A stretch of 64,000 nt of DNA from Candidatus Intricatilinea gracilis. GTDB lineage: Bacteria > Pseudomonadota > Gammaproteobacteria > Burkholderiales > Burkholderiaceae_C. A program made the translations under genes and the position numbers. The notes under the pieces were generated by a model. It had not been told where the DNA came from. It saw only the letters and a program-made list of their open reading frames with translations, and made no database searches. Positions 18,466-27,102 of this stretch are shown piece after piece (within the stretch, counting starts at the first letter, position 1; each line of letters starts with the position of its first letter). The DNA lies in contig JADJDQ010000003.1 of assembly GCA_016702605.1 (NCBI GenBank), positions 62,001-126,000 on the forward strand, given 5' to 3'.

Positions 18466-19860
18466 ATGCCCGCCGTCCATCTCGCCTCACGCCCCTGGGT
18501 GCCCACAGCCGTCGACCGCCACGTGACGGCCATCGCGCGCCACACCTGCGCCCAGTCGCCCGAAGCCGTGGTGGCCGAGATCGAGGCCCTGGCACTACAG
18601 AACCAGCGCATCCACGACATCGAGGGCATCAACCTCAACCCGGCGAGCAACGTGATGAACCCACGCGCCGAGGCGCTGCTGGCCGCGCGCCTGGGCCCGC
18701 GCGCCTCGCTGGGCTACCCGGGCGACAAATACGAGACGGGGCTCGAGGCGATCGAACGTATCGAGGTGATCGCCGCAGAACTGGCCGCCGAAGTCTTCGG
18801 CGCCAAATACGCCGAAGTGCGCGTGGGCTCGGGCGCCCTGGCCAACCTCTACGTCTTCATGGCCACCTGCCGGCCGGGCGACCAGATCGTGGCGCCGCCC
18901 CCCGAGATCGGCGGCCACGTCACGCATCACCGCGCCGGTGCCGCCGGTCTGTATGACCTCAACACCATCGCAGCGCCCATCGACGCCGCCAACTACAGCG
19001 TCGACATCGACGCCCTGCGCCGACTGGTGCGCGATGTCAAGCCGCGCCTGGTCACACTCGGCGGCAGCCTCAACCTCTACCCGCACCCGGTGGCCGACGT
19101 ACGCGCCATCTGCGACGAGGTGGGCGCCACCCTGCTGTTCGACGCCGCGCATCTGTCGGGCATGTTCGCCGGCCACGCCTGGGAGTCCCCGCTTGCCCAG
19201 GGCGCCCACGCCATGACCCTGAGCACCTACAAGAGCTTGGGCGGCCCGCCCGGCGGCCTGGTGCTGACCAACGACGCGGCCCTGGCCGAAAGACTCGACG
19301 CCATCGCCTACCCCGGACTCACTGCCAACGCCGATCCGGGCCGCATCGCCGCCCTGGCCGTCACCCTGGCCGACTGGCGCGCCCACGGCGCCGCCTACGC
19401 CCAGGCCATGATCACGACGGCCCAGGCCCTGGCCGCTCAACTCGTCGCCCGCGGCCTGCCCGTCTACGGCGACGCCGACCGCGGCTACACCCAGTCCCAC
19501 CAACTCGCCCTGCCCGCCACCACCTGGGGCGGCGGCCAGGCAGCCGCCAAACGCCTGGCCGCCGCGCGTCTCTACGCCTGCGGCATCGGCCTGCCCGACA
19601 CCCCCGCCTCACCGCCCGTCACCACCCCCGGCGAAACCAGCGGCCTGCGCCTGGGTGTGCCCGAGATCGTCCGCCTCGGCATGGGCCCGGCGCAGATGCC
19701 CGAGCTGGCGCGGCTGATCGCCGGGGCGCTGGACCTGAACGGCAACCCGGCGAGCCTCGCCGCCGAAGTGACGGCGCTGCGCTCGCGTTTTGCGCCGGAT
19801 GCGAAGGGGCTGAGGTTCATCATCGAACATGCCACGTCGGACGACAGTGGGACGTCGTGA
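18466..19860 (+). CDS. serine hydroxymethyltransferase-like PLP enzyme
   Basis: Fold-type I PLP enzyme of the SHMT group, 464 residues. SHMT-type features are LNPASNVMNP (in place of ASEN), GYPGDKYETG, a cofactor segment VRVGSGALANLYVF, FDAAHLSG (Asp for the pyridine nitrogen, His stacking) and STYKSLGGPPGG with Lys256 as the Schiff-base lysine. It is divergent enough from housekeeping GlyA (Tyr and Ser flank the Lys instead of THK-T) that a side role, for example on substituted serines, is possible. ATG 18466 is preferred over 18433 because GAAAGG lies just upstream. Confidence 0.8.
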   Translation: MPAVHLASRPWVPTAVDRHVTAIARHTCAQSPEAVVAEIEALALQNQRIHDIEGINLNPASNVMNPRAEALLAARLGPRASLGYPGDKYETGLEAIERIEVIAAELAAEVFGAKYAEVRVGSGALANLYVFMATCRPGDQIVAPPPEIGGHVTHHRAGAAGLYDLNTIAAPIDAANYSVDIDALRRLVRDVKPRLVTLGGSLNLYPHPVADVRAICDEVGATLLFDAAHLSGMFAGHAWESPLAQGAHAMTLSTYKSLGGPPGGLVLTNDAALAERLDAIAYPGLTANADPGRIAALAVTLADWRAHGAAYAQAMITTAQALAAQLVARGLPVYGDADRGYTQSHQLALPATTWGGGQAAAKRLAAARLYACGIGLPDTPASPPVTTPGETSGLRLGVPEIVRLGMGPAQMPELARLIAGALDLNGNPASLAAEVTALRSRFAPDAKGLRFIIEHATSDDSGTS

Positions 19861-19926
19861 GGCTTGCGATGCGTTTGATCACAGGGGCGTGTCGGTTGGC
19901 TTCAGTGGCTCGCCTGCATACACGCC

Positions 19927-19955
19927 TTGACTGCACCGACTCAGTGTCATGACAT
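19927..19955 (+). promoter_or_regulatory. likely tacAT promoter with operator palindrome
   Basis: TTGACT (19927-19932) lies 17 nt before the weak -10 TGACAT (19950-19955). The perfect 10-bp palindrome TGTCATGACA (19945-19954) overlaps that -10. Such an arrangement suits conditional autorepression by a TacA-TacT complex. The -10 matches the consensus at only three positions. Confidence 0.4.
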
Positions 19956-19998
19956 TGTCTGGCGTTTGTGGTACTTTCAGCCCGAAGGAACACCCGCC

Positions 19999-20286
19999 AT
20001 GGCCACGACAAACCGAACCGAAAAGCTGGACCTGCGCCTCACGCCAGCCGCCAAGCAAGCATTGATCGCGGCAGCAACCGCCGACCGGCGCTCGGTCAGC
20101 GAGTTCGTGCTCGACAGTGCGCTGACACGCGCCGAGGAGACCCTCGCCTTGCGCCAGAACTTCGGGCTCGACGCCACTCGGTGGGCTGCGTTTGTCGAGG
20201 CGCTCGACGCACCACCTCGCGAGTTGCCCAATGTGGAGACCTTGTTCGCCACGCCCAGCCCGTTTGAAGCCTTGCCGCTGAAGTGA
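19999..20286 (+). CDS. tacA: DUF1778 antitoxin, TacA-like
   Basis: Ribbon-helix-helix antitoxin of the DUF1778 family, 95 residues. The N-terminal EKLDLRLTPAAKQALIAAA and SVSEFVLDSALTRAEE form the DNA-binding RHH unit; the C-terminal WAAFVEALDAPPRELPN is the toxin-wrapping segment. It neutralises the adjacent GNAT toxin and should bind its own promoter. ATG 19999 follows GAAGGA by 10 nt. Its TGA overlaps the GTG of the toxin gene. Confidence 0.9.
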   Translation: MATTNRTEKLDLRLTPAAKQALIAAATADRRSVSEFVLDSALTRAEETLALRQNFGLDATRWAAFVEALDAPPRELPNVETLFATPSPFEALPLK

Positions 20287-20786
20287 CAACCTTCCGGATC
20301 GAGAAGCTGTCGCGGCAACACGCAGTCGAAGATTTCGACTGCGGCGAGGCAGCCCTCAACCGTTTTCTCACTCGATCCGGCTGGACCAGCCAGCAGGCCA
20401 ACGCGTCACAAACCTATGTCGCGCTCGCCGATGAAGCCGTGGTGGGTTTCTTCACCTTGGTGGTCGGGCAGGTCACCTTCGACGAAGCGCCTGAGCGCAT
20501 GACCAAAGGACTGGCTCGACACCCCATCCCCTTGCTGCTCATCGCACGACTGGCCATCCACAAGGATTGGCAGGGCCAAGGCCTGGGCGCCGGGCTGCTG
20601 AAGGACGCCATGCGCCGAACCGTGCAGGCCGCCGACATCGCAGGCATTCGTGCTTTGGCGGTCCACGCCAAGGACGAGAAGGCGGCGGCGTTTTATCGCC
20701 GCTTCGACTTCGTAGCCTCACCCACTGACCCGCTGCACCTGTTCCTGCTCATCAAGGATCTCGCGCGGTACGCGAACAGCACCTAG
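20283..20786 (+). CDS. tacT: GNAT toxin, TacT-like tRNA acetyltransferase
   Basis: GNAT-fold toxin of 167 residues. TacT enzymes acetylate the amino group of charged tRNAs and stop translation. The N-terminal FDCGEAALNRFL is typical of TacT/AtaT toxins. The acetyl-CoA motif is HKDWQGQGLGAGLL, and AAAFYRRFDF holds the conserved catalytic Tyr. The GTG start at 20283 overlaps the antitoxin stop (GTGA), so the two are translationally coupled. The preferred tRNA cannot be read from sequence. Confidence 0.9.
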   Translation: MTTFRIEKLSRQHAVEDFDCGEAALNRFLTRSGWTSQQANASQTYVALADEAVVGFFTLVVGQVTFDEAPERMTKGLARHPIPLLLIARLAIHKDWQGQGLGAGLLKDAMRRTVQAADIAGIRALAVHAKDEKAAAFYRRFDFVASPTDPLHLFLLIKDLARYANST

Positions 20787-20808
20787 CATCAGGCGACTGG
20801 CGCGGAAG

Positions 20809-21786
20809 TCAACCTCGCGCCGCCACCCCAGCCTCCAACGCATCCACAAATATCCTCGCCACATCACACCCCGTCTGATCGGTGATTTCCTGAAAACACG
20901 TCGGGCTGGTGACGTTGATTTCGGTGAGGCAGTCGCCGATCACGTCCAGGCCGACGAGCAGCAGGCCGCGGGCGGCGAGGATGGGGCCGAGAGCTTCGGC
21001 GATCTCGCGTTCGCGTGGGCTGATGGGCATGGCCACACCCTTGCCGCCGGCGGCCAGATTGCCGCGCACTTCGCCGCCCTGGGGGATGCGCGCCAGCACG
21101 AAGGGCACGGGCTTGCCGCCGATGACGAGCACGCGGCGGTCGCCCAGGGCGATCTCGGGCAGGTAGCGCTGCACCATCACGCTGACCGCACCGTTCTGGT
21201 TGAGCGTCTCGATGATGGCGCCGAGGTTCAGGCCATCCGCGCCGACGCGGAAGATGCCGGTGCCGCCCATGCCGTCCAGGGGTTTGAGGATGATGTCGTG
21301 GTGTTCGGCGTGGAAGGCGCGGATGGCGGCGGCGTCGCGTGTCACCAGCGTGGGCGGGATGAACTCGGGGAACTCGAGAATGGCGAGTTTTTCGGGGTGG
21401 TCGCGCAGCGCCGCAGGTTTGTTGAAGACCTTGGCGCCTTCGCGTTCGGCCTGGCCCAGCAGGTGGGTGGCGTAGAAGTATTCGGGGTCGAAGGGTGGGT
21501 CCTTGCGCATGACGACGGCATCGGTGTCGGCCAGCGTCAGATCGAGGACCTCGATCAGCTCGAACCAGGGCGTGTGGTCATGGGCATGCGGGTCTTGCGC
21601 CGGGTTCAGGCGGATGCGCTCGGCGCCGCCGGCCAGCACCTTGCCGCCGCGTTTCCACACCAGTTGGCGCGGCTCGCAGGCGAGCAGGCCATGGCCGCGT
21701 TTCTGGGCCTCGCGCATCATGGCGTAGGTCGAATCCTTGTAGGCCTTGAAGGAGGCTAGCGGGTCGGTGACGAACAGGATGTCCAT
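20809..21786 (-). CDS. gshB: glutathione synthetase
   Basis: ATP-grasp ligase joining gamma-glutamylcysteine and glycine, the second step of glutathione synthesis; cytoplasmic. The 325-residue protein begins MDILFVTDPLASFKAYKDST, typical for GshB. Further family segments are VMRKDPPFDPEYFYATHLL, ILKPLDGMGGTGIFRV (ATP-binding glycine loop), EIALGDRRVLVIGG and EINVTSPTCFQEI (metal/glycine site). Length is normal. gshA is not in the window. It is convergent with the tacT gene, 22 nt apart. Confidence 0.96.
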   Translation of the reverse strand: MDILFVTDPLASFKAYKDSTYAMMREAQKRGHGLLACEPRQLVWKRGGKVLAGGAERIRLNPAQDPHAHDHTPWFELIEVLDLTLADTDAVVMRKDPPFDPEYFYATHLLGQAEREGAKVFNKPAALRDHPEKLAILEFPEFIPPTLVTRDAAAIRAFHAEHHDIILKPLDGMGGTGIFRVGADGLNLGAIIETLNQNGAVSVMVQRYLPEIALGDRRVLVIGGKPVPFVLARIPQGGEVRGNLAAGGKGVAMPISPREREIAEALGPILAARGLLLVGLDVIGDCLTEINVTSPTCFQEITDQTGCDVARIFVDALEAGVAARG

Positions 21787-21812
21787 GGGGCGGCTTCAGG
21801 GTAAGGGGCGGC

Positions 21813-23030
21813 TCAGCGGGGTGCGCGCCAGTGTTGCACAGCCACCGCGATGCCGCCGGCGACCACGCCCCAGAAGGCCGAGCCGATGCCCAGCAGGGCC
21901 ACACCACTGAGTGTGACCAGGTAGGTGATGAGCGCCGGCTCGCGCCACTTCAGCTCACCCAGCGCCGCAGCCAGGCCACCACCGATGGTGCCCAGCAGCG
22001 CCAACCCGGCCACGGCCAGCACCAGCGCTTTCGGGAAAGCCGCCAGCAGCCCCACGACCGCGCCGCCTGCCAGCGCCATCAGCAGGTAGAACACGCCGGC
22101 CATGACGGCGGCGGTGTAACGACGCGACGGGTCTTCATGCGCCTCGCGGCCCATGCAGATCGACGCGGTGATGGCCGCCAGGTTGAAGCTGTAGCCGCCG
22201 AAGGGCGCCAGCACCAGGTTGAGCACGCCGGTGGCGGTGATGACGGGCGACACCGGCGTGGCGTAGCCGGCCGCGCGCTGTGCCGCCACGCCGGGCAGGT
22301 TCTGAGAGGCCATCGTCACCACGAACAGCGGCAGCGCCAGCCCGACCAGCGCTCGCAGGCTGAACTCGGGGGCGGTCCACACCGGCGCGGGCCAATGCGC
22401 CTCAATAGTGCCGGGCTGCAGTTGGCCCTGCGCCGCGGCGATCACCAGCCCGGCCAGCAGCACCGCCGGCACGGCGTAACGCGGCCACAGGCGCCGGCCG
22501 AGCAGGTAGACCAGCAACATGCCGCCGACCAGGGCGAAATCGCTGCGCAGGGCAACGAAGGCGTCGAGTGCAAAACGGGTCAGCACCCCGGCCAGCAAGG
22601 CTGCAGCGATAGGCTGCGGGATACGGTTCATGACACGCTCGAAGGCGCGGGTCGCACCCGCCAGCGTGATAAGCGCGCCGCAGACGATGAAGGCGCCAAT
22701 GCCTTCACCCATGCTCAGCCCCGCCGCCGCCGAGGCCACCAGCGCCGCGCCGGGTGTCGACCAGGCGGTGAGCACCGGCTGGCGGTAGACCAGGCTCAGG
22801 CTGATGCTGCTGATCGCCATGCCCAGGCCCAGCACCAGCAGCCACGACACCAACTGGCCCGGTGTGGCGCCCAACGCTTGCGCCGCCTGGAAGACGATGA
22901 CCACCGAGCTGGTGTACCCCACCAGCACCGCCACGAAGCCGGCCACCACGGCCGACAACGAGACGTCGCGCCAGAAGCTGCGCGGCGCGTTCAGAACGTG
23001 TAGCCCGACGTGATGGTGACGTCGCTCCAC
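21813..23030 (-). CDS. benE: BenE-family benzoate/H+ symporter
   Basis: Inner-membrane transporter of the BenE family, about 395-405 residues with 11-12 hydrophobic segments. Family features are DVSLSAVVAGFVAVLVGYTSS, the segment AWSTPGAALVA and the late APFGGYSFNLAAITASICMG. Proposed role is proton-coupled uptake of benzoate or related aromatic acids, but no degradation genes are nearby. There is no ATG at the expected N-terminus. Candidates are GTG 23030 (used here), GTG 23099 inside the upstream gene, or CTG 22994, which overlaps the amgK stop as CTGA. Overlap with amgK suggests translational coupling. Confidence 0.85.
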   Translation of the reverse strand: MERRHHHVGLHVLNAPRSFWRDVSLSAVVAGFVAVLVGYTSSVVIVFQAAQALGATPGQLVSWLLVLGLGMAISSISLSLVYRQPVLTAWSTPGAALVASAAAGLSMGEGIGAFIVCGALITLAGATRAFERVMNRIPQPIAAALLAGVLTRFALDAFVALRSDFALVGGMLLVYLLGRRLWPRYAVPAVLLAGLVIAAAQGQLQPGTIEAHWPAPVWTAPEFSLRALVGLALPLFVVTMASQNLPGVAAQRAAGYATPVSPVITATGVLNLVLAPFGGYSFNLAAITASICMGREAHEDPSRRYTAAVMAGVFYLLMALAGGAVVGLLAAFPKALVLAVAGLALLGTIGGGLAAALGELKWREPALITYLVTLSGVALLGIGSAFWGVVAGGIAVAVQHWRAPR

Positions 23031-24244
23031 TCCTCGAGCAGGCGCGACAGCGGGCGCAGCACCGAATACCGCGCGGCGATGCGATGCGCCTGGTGCCACA
23101 CGCGTGGCAGGTCGGCGAGGTAGCCGTGTTTGCCGTCGCGGTGCGACAGGCGGCAGAAGATGCCCAGCACCTTGAGGTGGCGCTGCAGGCCCATCCAGTC
23201 GAGGTCGCGCCAGAAGTCGCCGAAGTCGGCGGACACCGGCAGGCCGGCCTTGCGCGCCTGCTCCCAGTAACGCACGGCCCAGTCGATCTGGATCGATTCG
23301 TCCCAGTCGATGTAGGCGTCGCGCAGCAGCGAGACCAGGTCGTAGGTGACCGGGCCCCAGACGGCGTCCTGGAAGTCGAGCACACCCGGCTGGGCGCCGG
23401 GCTGATCGGGCTGAACCATCAGGTTGCGGCTGTGGAAGTCGCGGTGCACCAGCACCATGGGCTGAGCCAGGCAGACGTTCAGGATGGTCTCGAAAGCCTG
23501 GTCCAGGATGGCGCGTTGTTTGGCGTCGATCGTCACGCCTCGGTGCTTGGCCACGTACCAGTCGGGGAAGAGGTCGACCTCACGCTGCATCAAGGCGCGG
23601 TCGTAGGGCGGGACGTTGCCCTGTGCAGCGCTGCTGCCGATCTGCATGCGCACCAGCGCGTCGATGGCATCGCGGTACAGGCCGTCGGCGCGTTTGAGGT
23701 CGGCGCGCTGGCTGAAGTCCAGCCGCTTCAGGTCGGCCAGGTAGGTGGTGTCACCCAGGTCGGCCAGCAGCATGAAGCCGGCGGATTCGTTCCAGTCGAG
23801 CACCTCGGGCACCCGCAGGCCGGCCTGGCCAAGCAGGCCACACACCTGGGCGAAGGGCCGGCAGTCTTCCTTGGCCGGCGGGGCGTCCATCACGATGTAG
23901 CTCCGGGCGGAGCCGCTGGCGTTGGCGCTCGGGGTGTTGCCGGTGCCGGTGCCGGTGCCGGTGCCGGTGCCGGTGCCGGTGCCGGTGCCGTCGATGCGAA
24001 GGTATCGCCTGAAGCTGGCGTCCGCGCTGGCAATACGCACACTGGCGGGCAGCAGGCCGAAACGGCCTTGCACGCCGGCCAGCCAGGTGTCGAAGGCGCG
24101 CTCGCGTTCGACGTCTACCCAGGTCACAGGTACGCCCGGGCTTGTGGAGGAGACGCTCGTGCAGGCGGCGTCGGTGGTGGAAGTGGCGCCACGAGCGGAG
24201 GGCTCGTCGGCCTGGGCGTCGGTCGGGGTCGAGGGCGAGGTCAC
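22991..24244 (-). CDS. amgK: AmgK-like cell-wall sugar anomeric kinase
   Basis: Aminoglycoside-phosphotransferase-fold kinase resembling AmgK, which phosphorylates MurNAc/GlcNAc at C1 in peptidoglycan recycling; cytoplasmic. Features are SADASFRRYLRI, YIVMDAPPAKED, the Brenner motif VLVHRDFHSRNLMV and LDFQDAVWGPVTYDLVSLLRDAYIDW (DFG-like Asp). Location divergent from lptD is the usual one, but its partner murU is not adjacent; benE follows. A run of alternating Gly-Thr (about residues 86-102) interrupts the first beta-sheet. The start is uncertain: GTG 24244 is chosen because the frame upstream runs into the lptD promoter region. Confidence 0.85.
   Translation of the reverse strand: MTSPSTPTDAQADEPSARGATSTTDAACTSVSSTSPGVPVTWVDVERERAFDTWLAGVQGRFGLLPASVRIASADASFRRYLRIDGTGTGTGTGTGTGTGTGNTPSANASGSARSYIVMDAPPAKEDCRPFAQVCGLLGQAGLRVPEVLDWNESAGFMLLADLGDTTYLADLKRLDFSQRADLKRADGLYRDAIDALVRMQIGSSAAQGNVPPYDRALMQREVDLFPDWYVAKHRGVTIDAKQRAILDQAFETILNVCLAQPMVLVHRDFHSRNLMVQPDQPGAQPGVLDFQDAVWGPVTYDLVSLLRDAYIDWDESIQIDWAVRYWEQARKAGLPVSADFGDFWRDLDWMGLQRHLKVLGIFCRLSHRDGKHGYLADLPRVWHQAHRIAARYSVLRPLSRLLEEWSDVTITSGYTF
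23940..23987. repeat. hexanucleotide microsatellite inside amgK
   Basis: Eight uninterrupted copies of CCGGTG, read on the coding strand as CACCGG, encode an in-frame (Gly-Thr) repeat in the kinase. Because the unit is 6 bp, copy-number change by slippage would alter loop length but not the reading frame. Confidence 0.92.
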
Positions 24245-24313
24245 GGTGCGGTGGGCCCGCTCGACGCCGGCCCTGCGGGGGGCGCGAACCGGTCGCCACA
24301 GGGCGCGTGAAAT

Positions 24314-24325
24314 AATCGATCGATT
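24314..24325. promoter_or_regulatory. palindrome between amgK and lptD
   Basis: AATCGATCGATT is a perfect 12-bp palindrome in a short AT-rich patch between the divergent amgK and lptD genes, the only AT-rich place where their promoters could sit. It ends 3 nt before the first possible lptD start. It may be a regulator site or part of a promoter; the exact -35/-10 cannot be fixed. Confidence 0.35.
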
Positions 24326-24328
24326 GTA

Positions 24329-27072
24329 GTGAGCCGGTTCGGCCCCGTTCGGCACTCTTCGTCCACCCACCGACCCGCCTTGCCCAAGCCACCGATTGCG
24401 CCCGCTCCGAGCCGCCTGCCCACCCGCGCGGTCAGGCCCGACACCGTGCCGGCGCCCCCCCTGTGCCGATCGACGCTGCAGCTTGCCGTGTTGCTGCTGC
24501 TGCTCGGTGTCGAGCCGGCCCTGGCGCAGGCGCAGGGCATCAGGCCAGGTCGACCGTTTCCCGCTGCCGATGACTGCGACTCACCCGGCACGACGCAGGC
24601 CTTGACCAGCCGGTCAGCCGCGGCCGAGTTGCCACGCGTCGCCGCCGTGGATGTACCAGCGTCTGACGTGGCCGCAGCCGAAGCCGCAAACACATCCGGC
24701 CCGGCGTCGAACGTCAAGGCGGCTGCACCGGCCGCTGTAGCCACCAGCGACGCAGCCCCTGCCAGCGGCGGGCGAGCCGGCATGACGCTCGAGGCCCAGC
24801 GTATCGGCGGGCGCACCGGCGAACAACTCAGCGCCAGTGGCAAGGTGCGGCTGCGCCAGGGCGGCATCACGCTGGACGCCGACCGTATCGACTACACGCT
24901 CGGCAGCGACCGCGCCCGTGCCAGCGGCAGCGTCAGCCTGCGCCGCGGCAACGACGTGTACAGCGGCCCCGAACTCGACATCGACACCGAGACGATGGAG
25001 GGCTACTTCCTGGCGCCCACCTTCACCATCTCCCGCACGCAGGGGCGCGGCCGGGCGGATCGGGCCGACTTTCTGGGCGACAACCGTGTGGCCATCACCG
25101 GCGCGAGTTACACCACCTGTCGCATCGACGCCGGCCGGCAACCGGCCTGGGAGCTGAGTGCGTCCAGGATGCGCCTGGACTTCGGCGCCAACGACGGGTA
25201 CGCCGAAGGCGCCGTGCTTCGTTTCTACGACGTGCCGATCCTGGCCCTGCCCCTGCTGAGTTTTCCGGTCACCGACGCACGCAAGTCGGGCTGGCTGCCC
25301 CCATGCTCAACATCGCGAGCACCAGTGGTTTCGAGGTCGGCATCCCGTATTACTGGAACATCGCGCCGCAATACGACGCCACCTTGATGCCGACCTATTC
25401 GTCGCGGCGCGGCACGGGTCTGGACGGTGAAGTGCGTTTCCTGTCGACCGACTTGAAGGCCGACGCCCGCCTGGTCGATCTGCCCTACGACCAGAGCAGT
25501 GGCCGCGCTCGCTGGGCACTGCGATCACACCTGAGCACCCTGTCCGACGCCCCCAGCACCACCGACACCAGCCTGGGCTGGAGCGCCGACATCGACCTGC
25601 TGCGGGTGTCGGACGACAACTACTGGCGCGACGGCCTGCGCGGCGCCGACAACCTGACGCCGCGCCTGCTCGGCACCCGCGCGCAGACCATGTACGCCAG
25701 CAGCTCGAGGTTGTGGGGTGCGGACATCGACCAGACCCTGTACGCCCGCCTGCAGCGCTGGCAGGTGCTGCAGTCGAGCGACAGCAGTGCGTCGATCGCA
25801 CCGCCCTACCAGCGCTCGCCGCAGATCGGCGCGTTGTGGAGCGCCCAGGTCGACCATGCCGAGTTGCAGCTGCAGACCGAATACAACCGCTTCACCAACA
25901 GCGACGTGAGCCGGCCGGGCGGTGACCGGGCCCACGCGGTCGGCAGTGTGGGCTGGCGTTTTGGTGATGCCAGCACGCAGTTCACGCCGCGTCTGAGCTT
26001 CAACAGCGCCGTCTACAACCTGAACCAGCCACTCGCCGATGGCCGCACCCGCGTCGGCCGCACCGTGCCCAGCCTGAGCCTGGACGGCCGCTGGACGCTG
26101 GAGCGCGACGCCGAGTGGCTGCGACCCGGCCTGCGCCAGACCCTGGAGCCGCGCCTGTTCTATCTGCGCACACCCTGGCGCGACCAGAGCCAATTGCCCA
26201 CCTTCGACAGTGCGCCGCTGGACTTCAACGCCACCACGATGTTCGCCGGCAACAGCTTCTCGGGCATCGACCGGGTGGCCGATGCCCACCTCGTCACCGC
26301 GGGTGTCACCAGCCGCATCGTCGACGACGCCAGCGGCGCCGAGCTCGGCCAGTTCGGCCTGGCGCAGCGTTTCCTGTTGAGTGAACAACGCATCACACCG
26401 GACGGCCAGCCACTCACCCAACGTGCCTCGGACCTGTTCATGACCGGCTCGACCAGTGGCGGGCAGACCTGGGGCCTGGACGGTGCGTTGCAGTACAACC
26501 CTGACAGCAAGAACATCGAACGCACCGTCACCACGGTGCGTTACACGCCCGCACCCTTCCGGGCGCTGAGTGCCACCTACCGATTCCAGCGCAACAGCAG
26601 CGAGCAGTTCGCGCTGGGTTGGCAATGGCCGCTGTACGGTGGTGCACCGCGCAAACCCTACCTCGACAACCACGACACCAGCCCGGCCGCCCAGGCCCTG
26701 CGCGCCGCCGCAGCCGATGCACGCGAGCAGCGTTATGCGTCGGCGGGCAGCTGCCGCGGCACACTCTACGGCGTGGGTCGGCTCGACTACAGCTTGCGCG
26801 ACAGCCGCATGTCGACCGCCATCGTCGGCCTCGAATACGACGCTGGCTGCTGGGTCACCCGGCTGGTGGCCGAACGCCAGTCCACCGGCAGCAATTCGGC
26901 CACCACACGCTGGATGCTGCAGCTCGAGCTGGTGGGCCTGTCTCGGCTAGGGTCCAACCCGCTGTCGGTCTTGAAGGACAATATTCCCGGCTACACGCTC
27001 TTGCGCGAGAGCCCGACCGACCCGGCCGGCAGCGCAAGCAGCACCCCGGGCGGCCCCACCGCCCCTCCCTGA
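24329..27072 (+). CDS. lptD: LPS-assembly protein LptD, frame broken by one base
   Basis: Outer-membrane beta-barrel that inserts LPS with LptE. The gene reads in two frames. Frame one, from GTG 24329, encodes a hydrophobic signal (LAVLLLLLGVEPALAQA), a variable Ala-rich linker, the OstA/LptA-like jellyroll (LEAQRIGG, GKVRLRQGGITLDADRIDY) and the start of the barrel (LSFPVTDARKSGWLPP). Frame two resumes at MLNIASTSGFEVGIPYYWNIAPQ and runs to the end of a normal barrel. The two join exactly where LptD should be continuous, at a run of five C (25298-25302) where six would restore the frame. Sequencing error is likeliest, since lptD is usually essential. surA and rsmA follow. Confidence 0.9.
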
Positions 27073-27102
27073 GCCGGCGCAAGCCGGCGTGAGTGTCCCG
27101 AC

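Noticed and set aside
23940..23987. Short tandem repeat considered as a CRISPR-like array
   Set aside because: Units are 6 bp without spacers and lie in a coding frame; this is a microsatellite.
25290..25310. Programmed ribosomal frameshifting in lptD
   Set aside because: No slippery heptamer or downstream stem is evident, and a single missing C in a homopolymer explains the break more simply.
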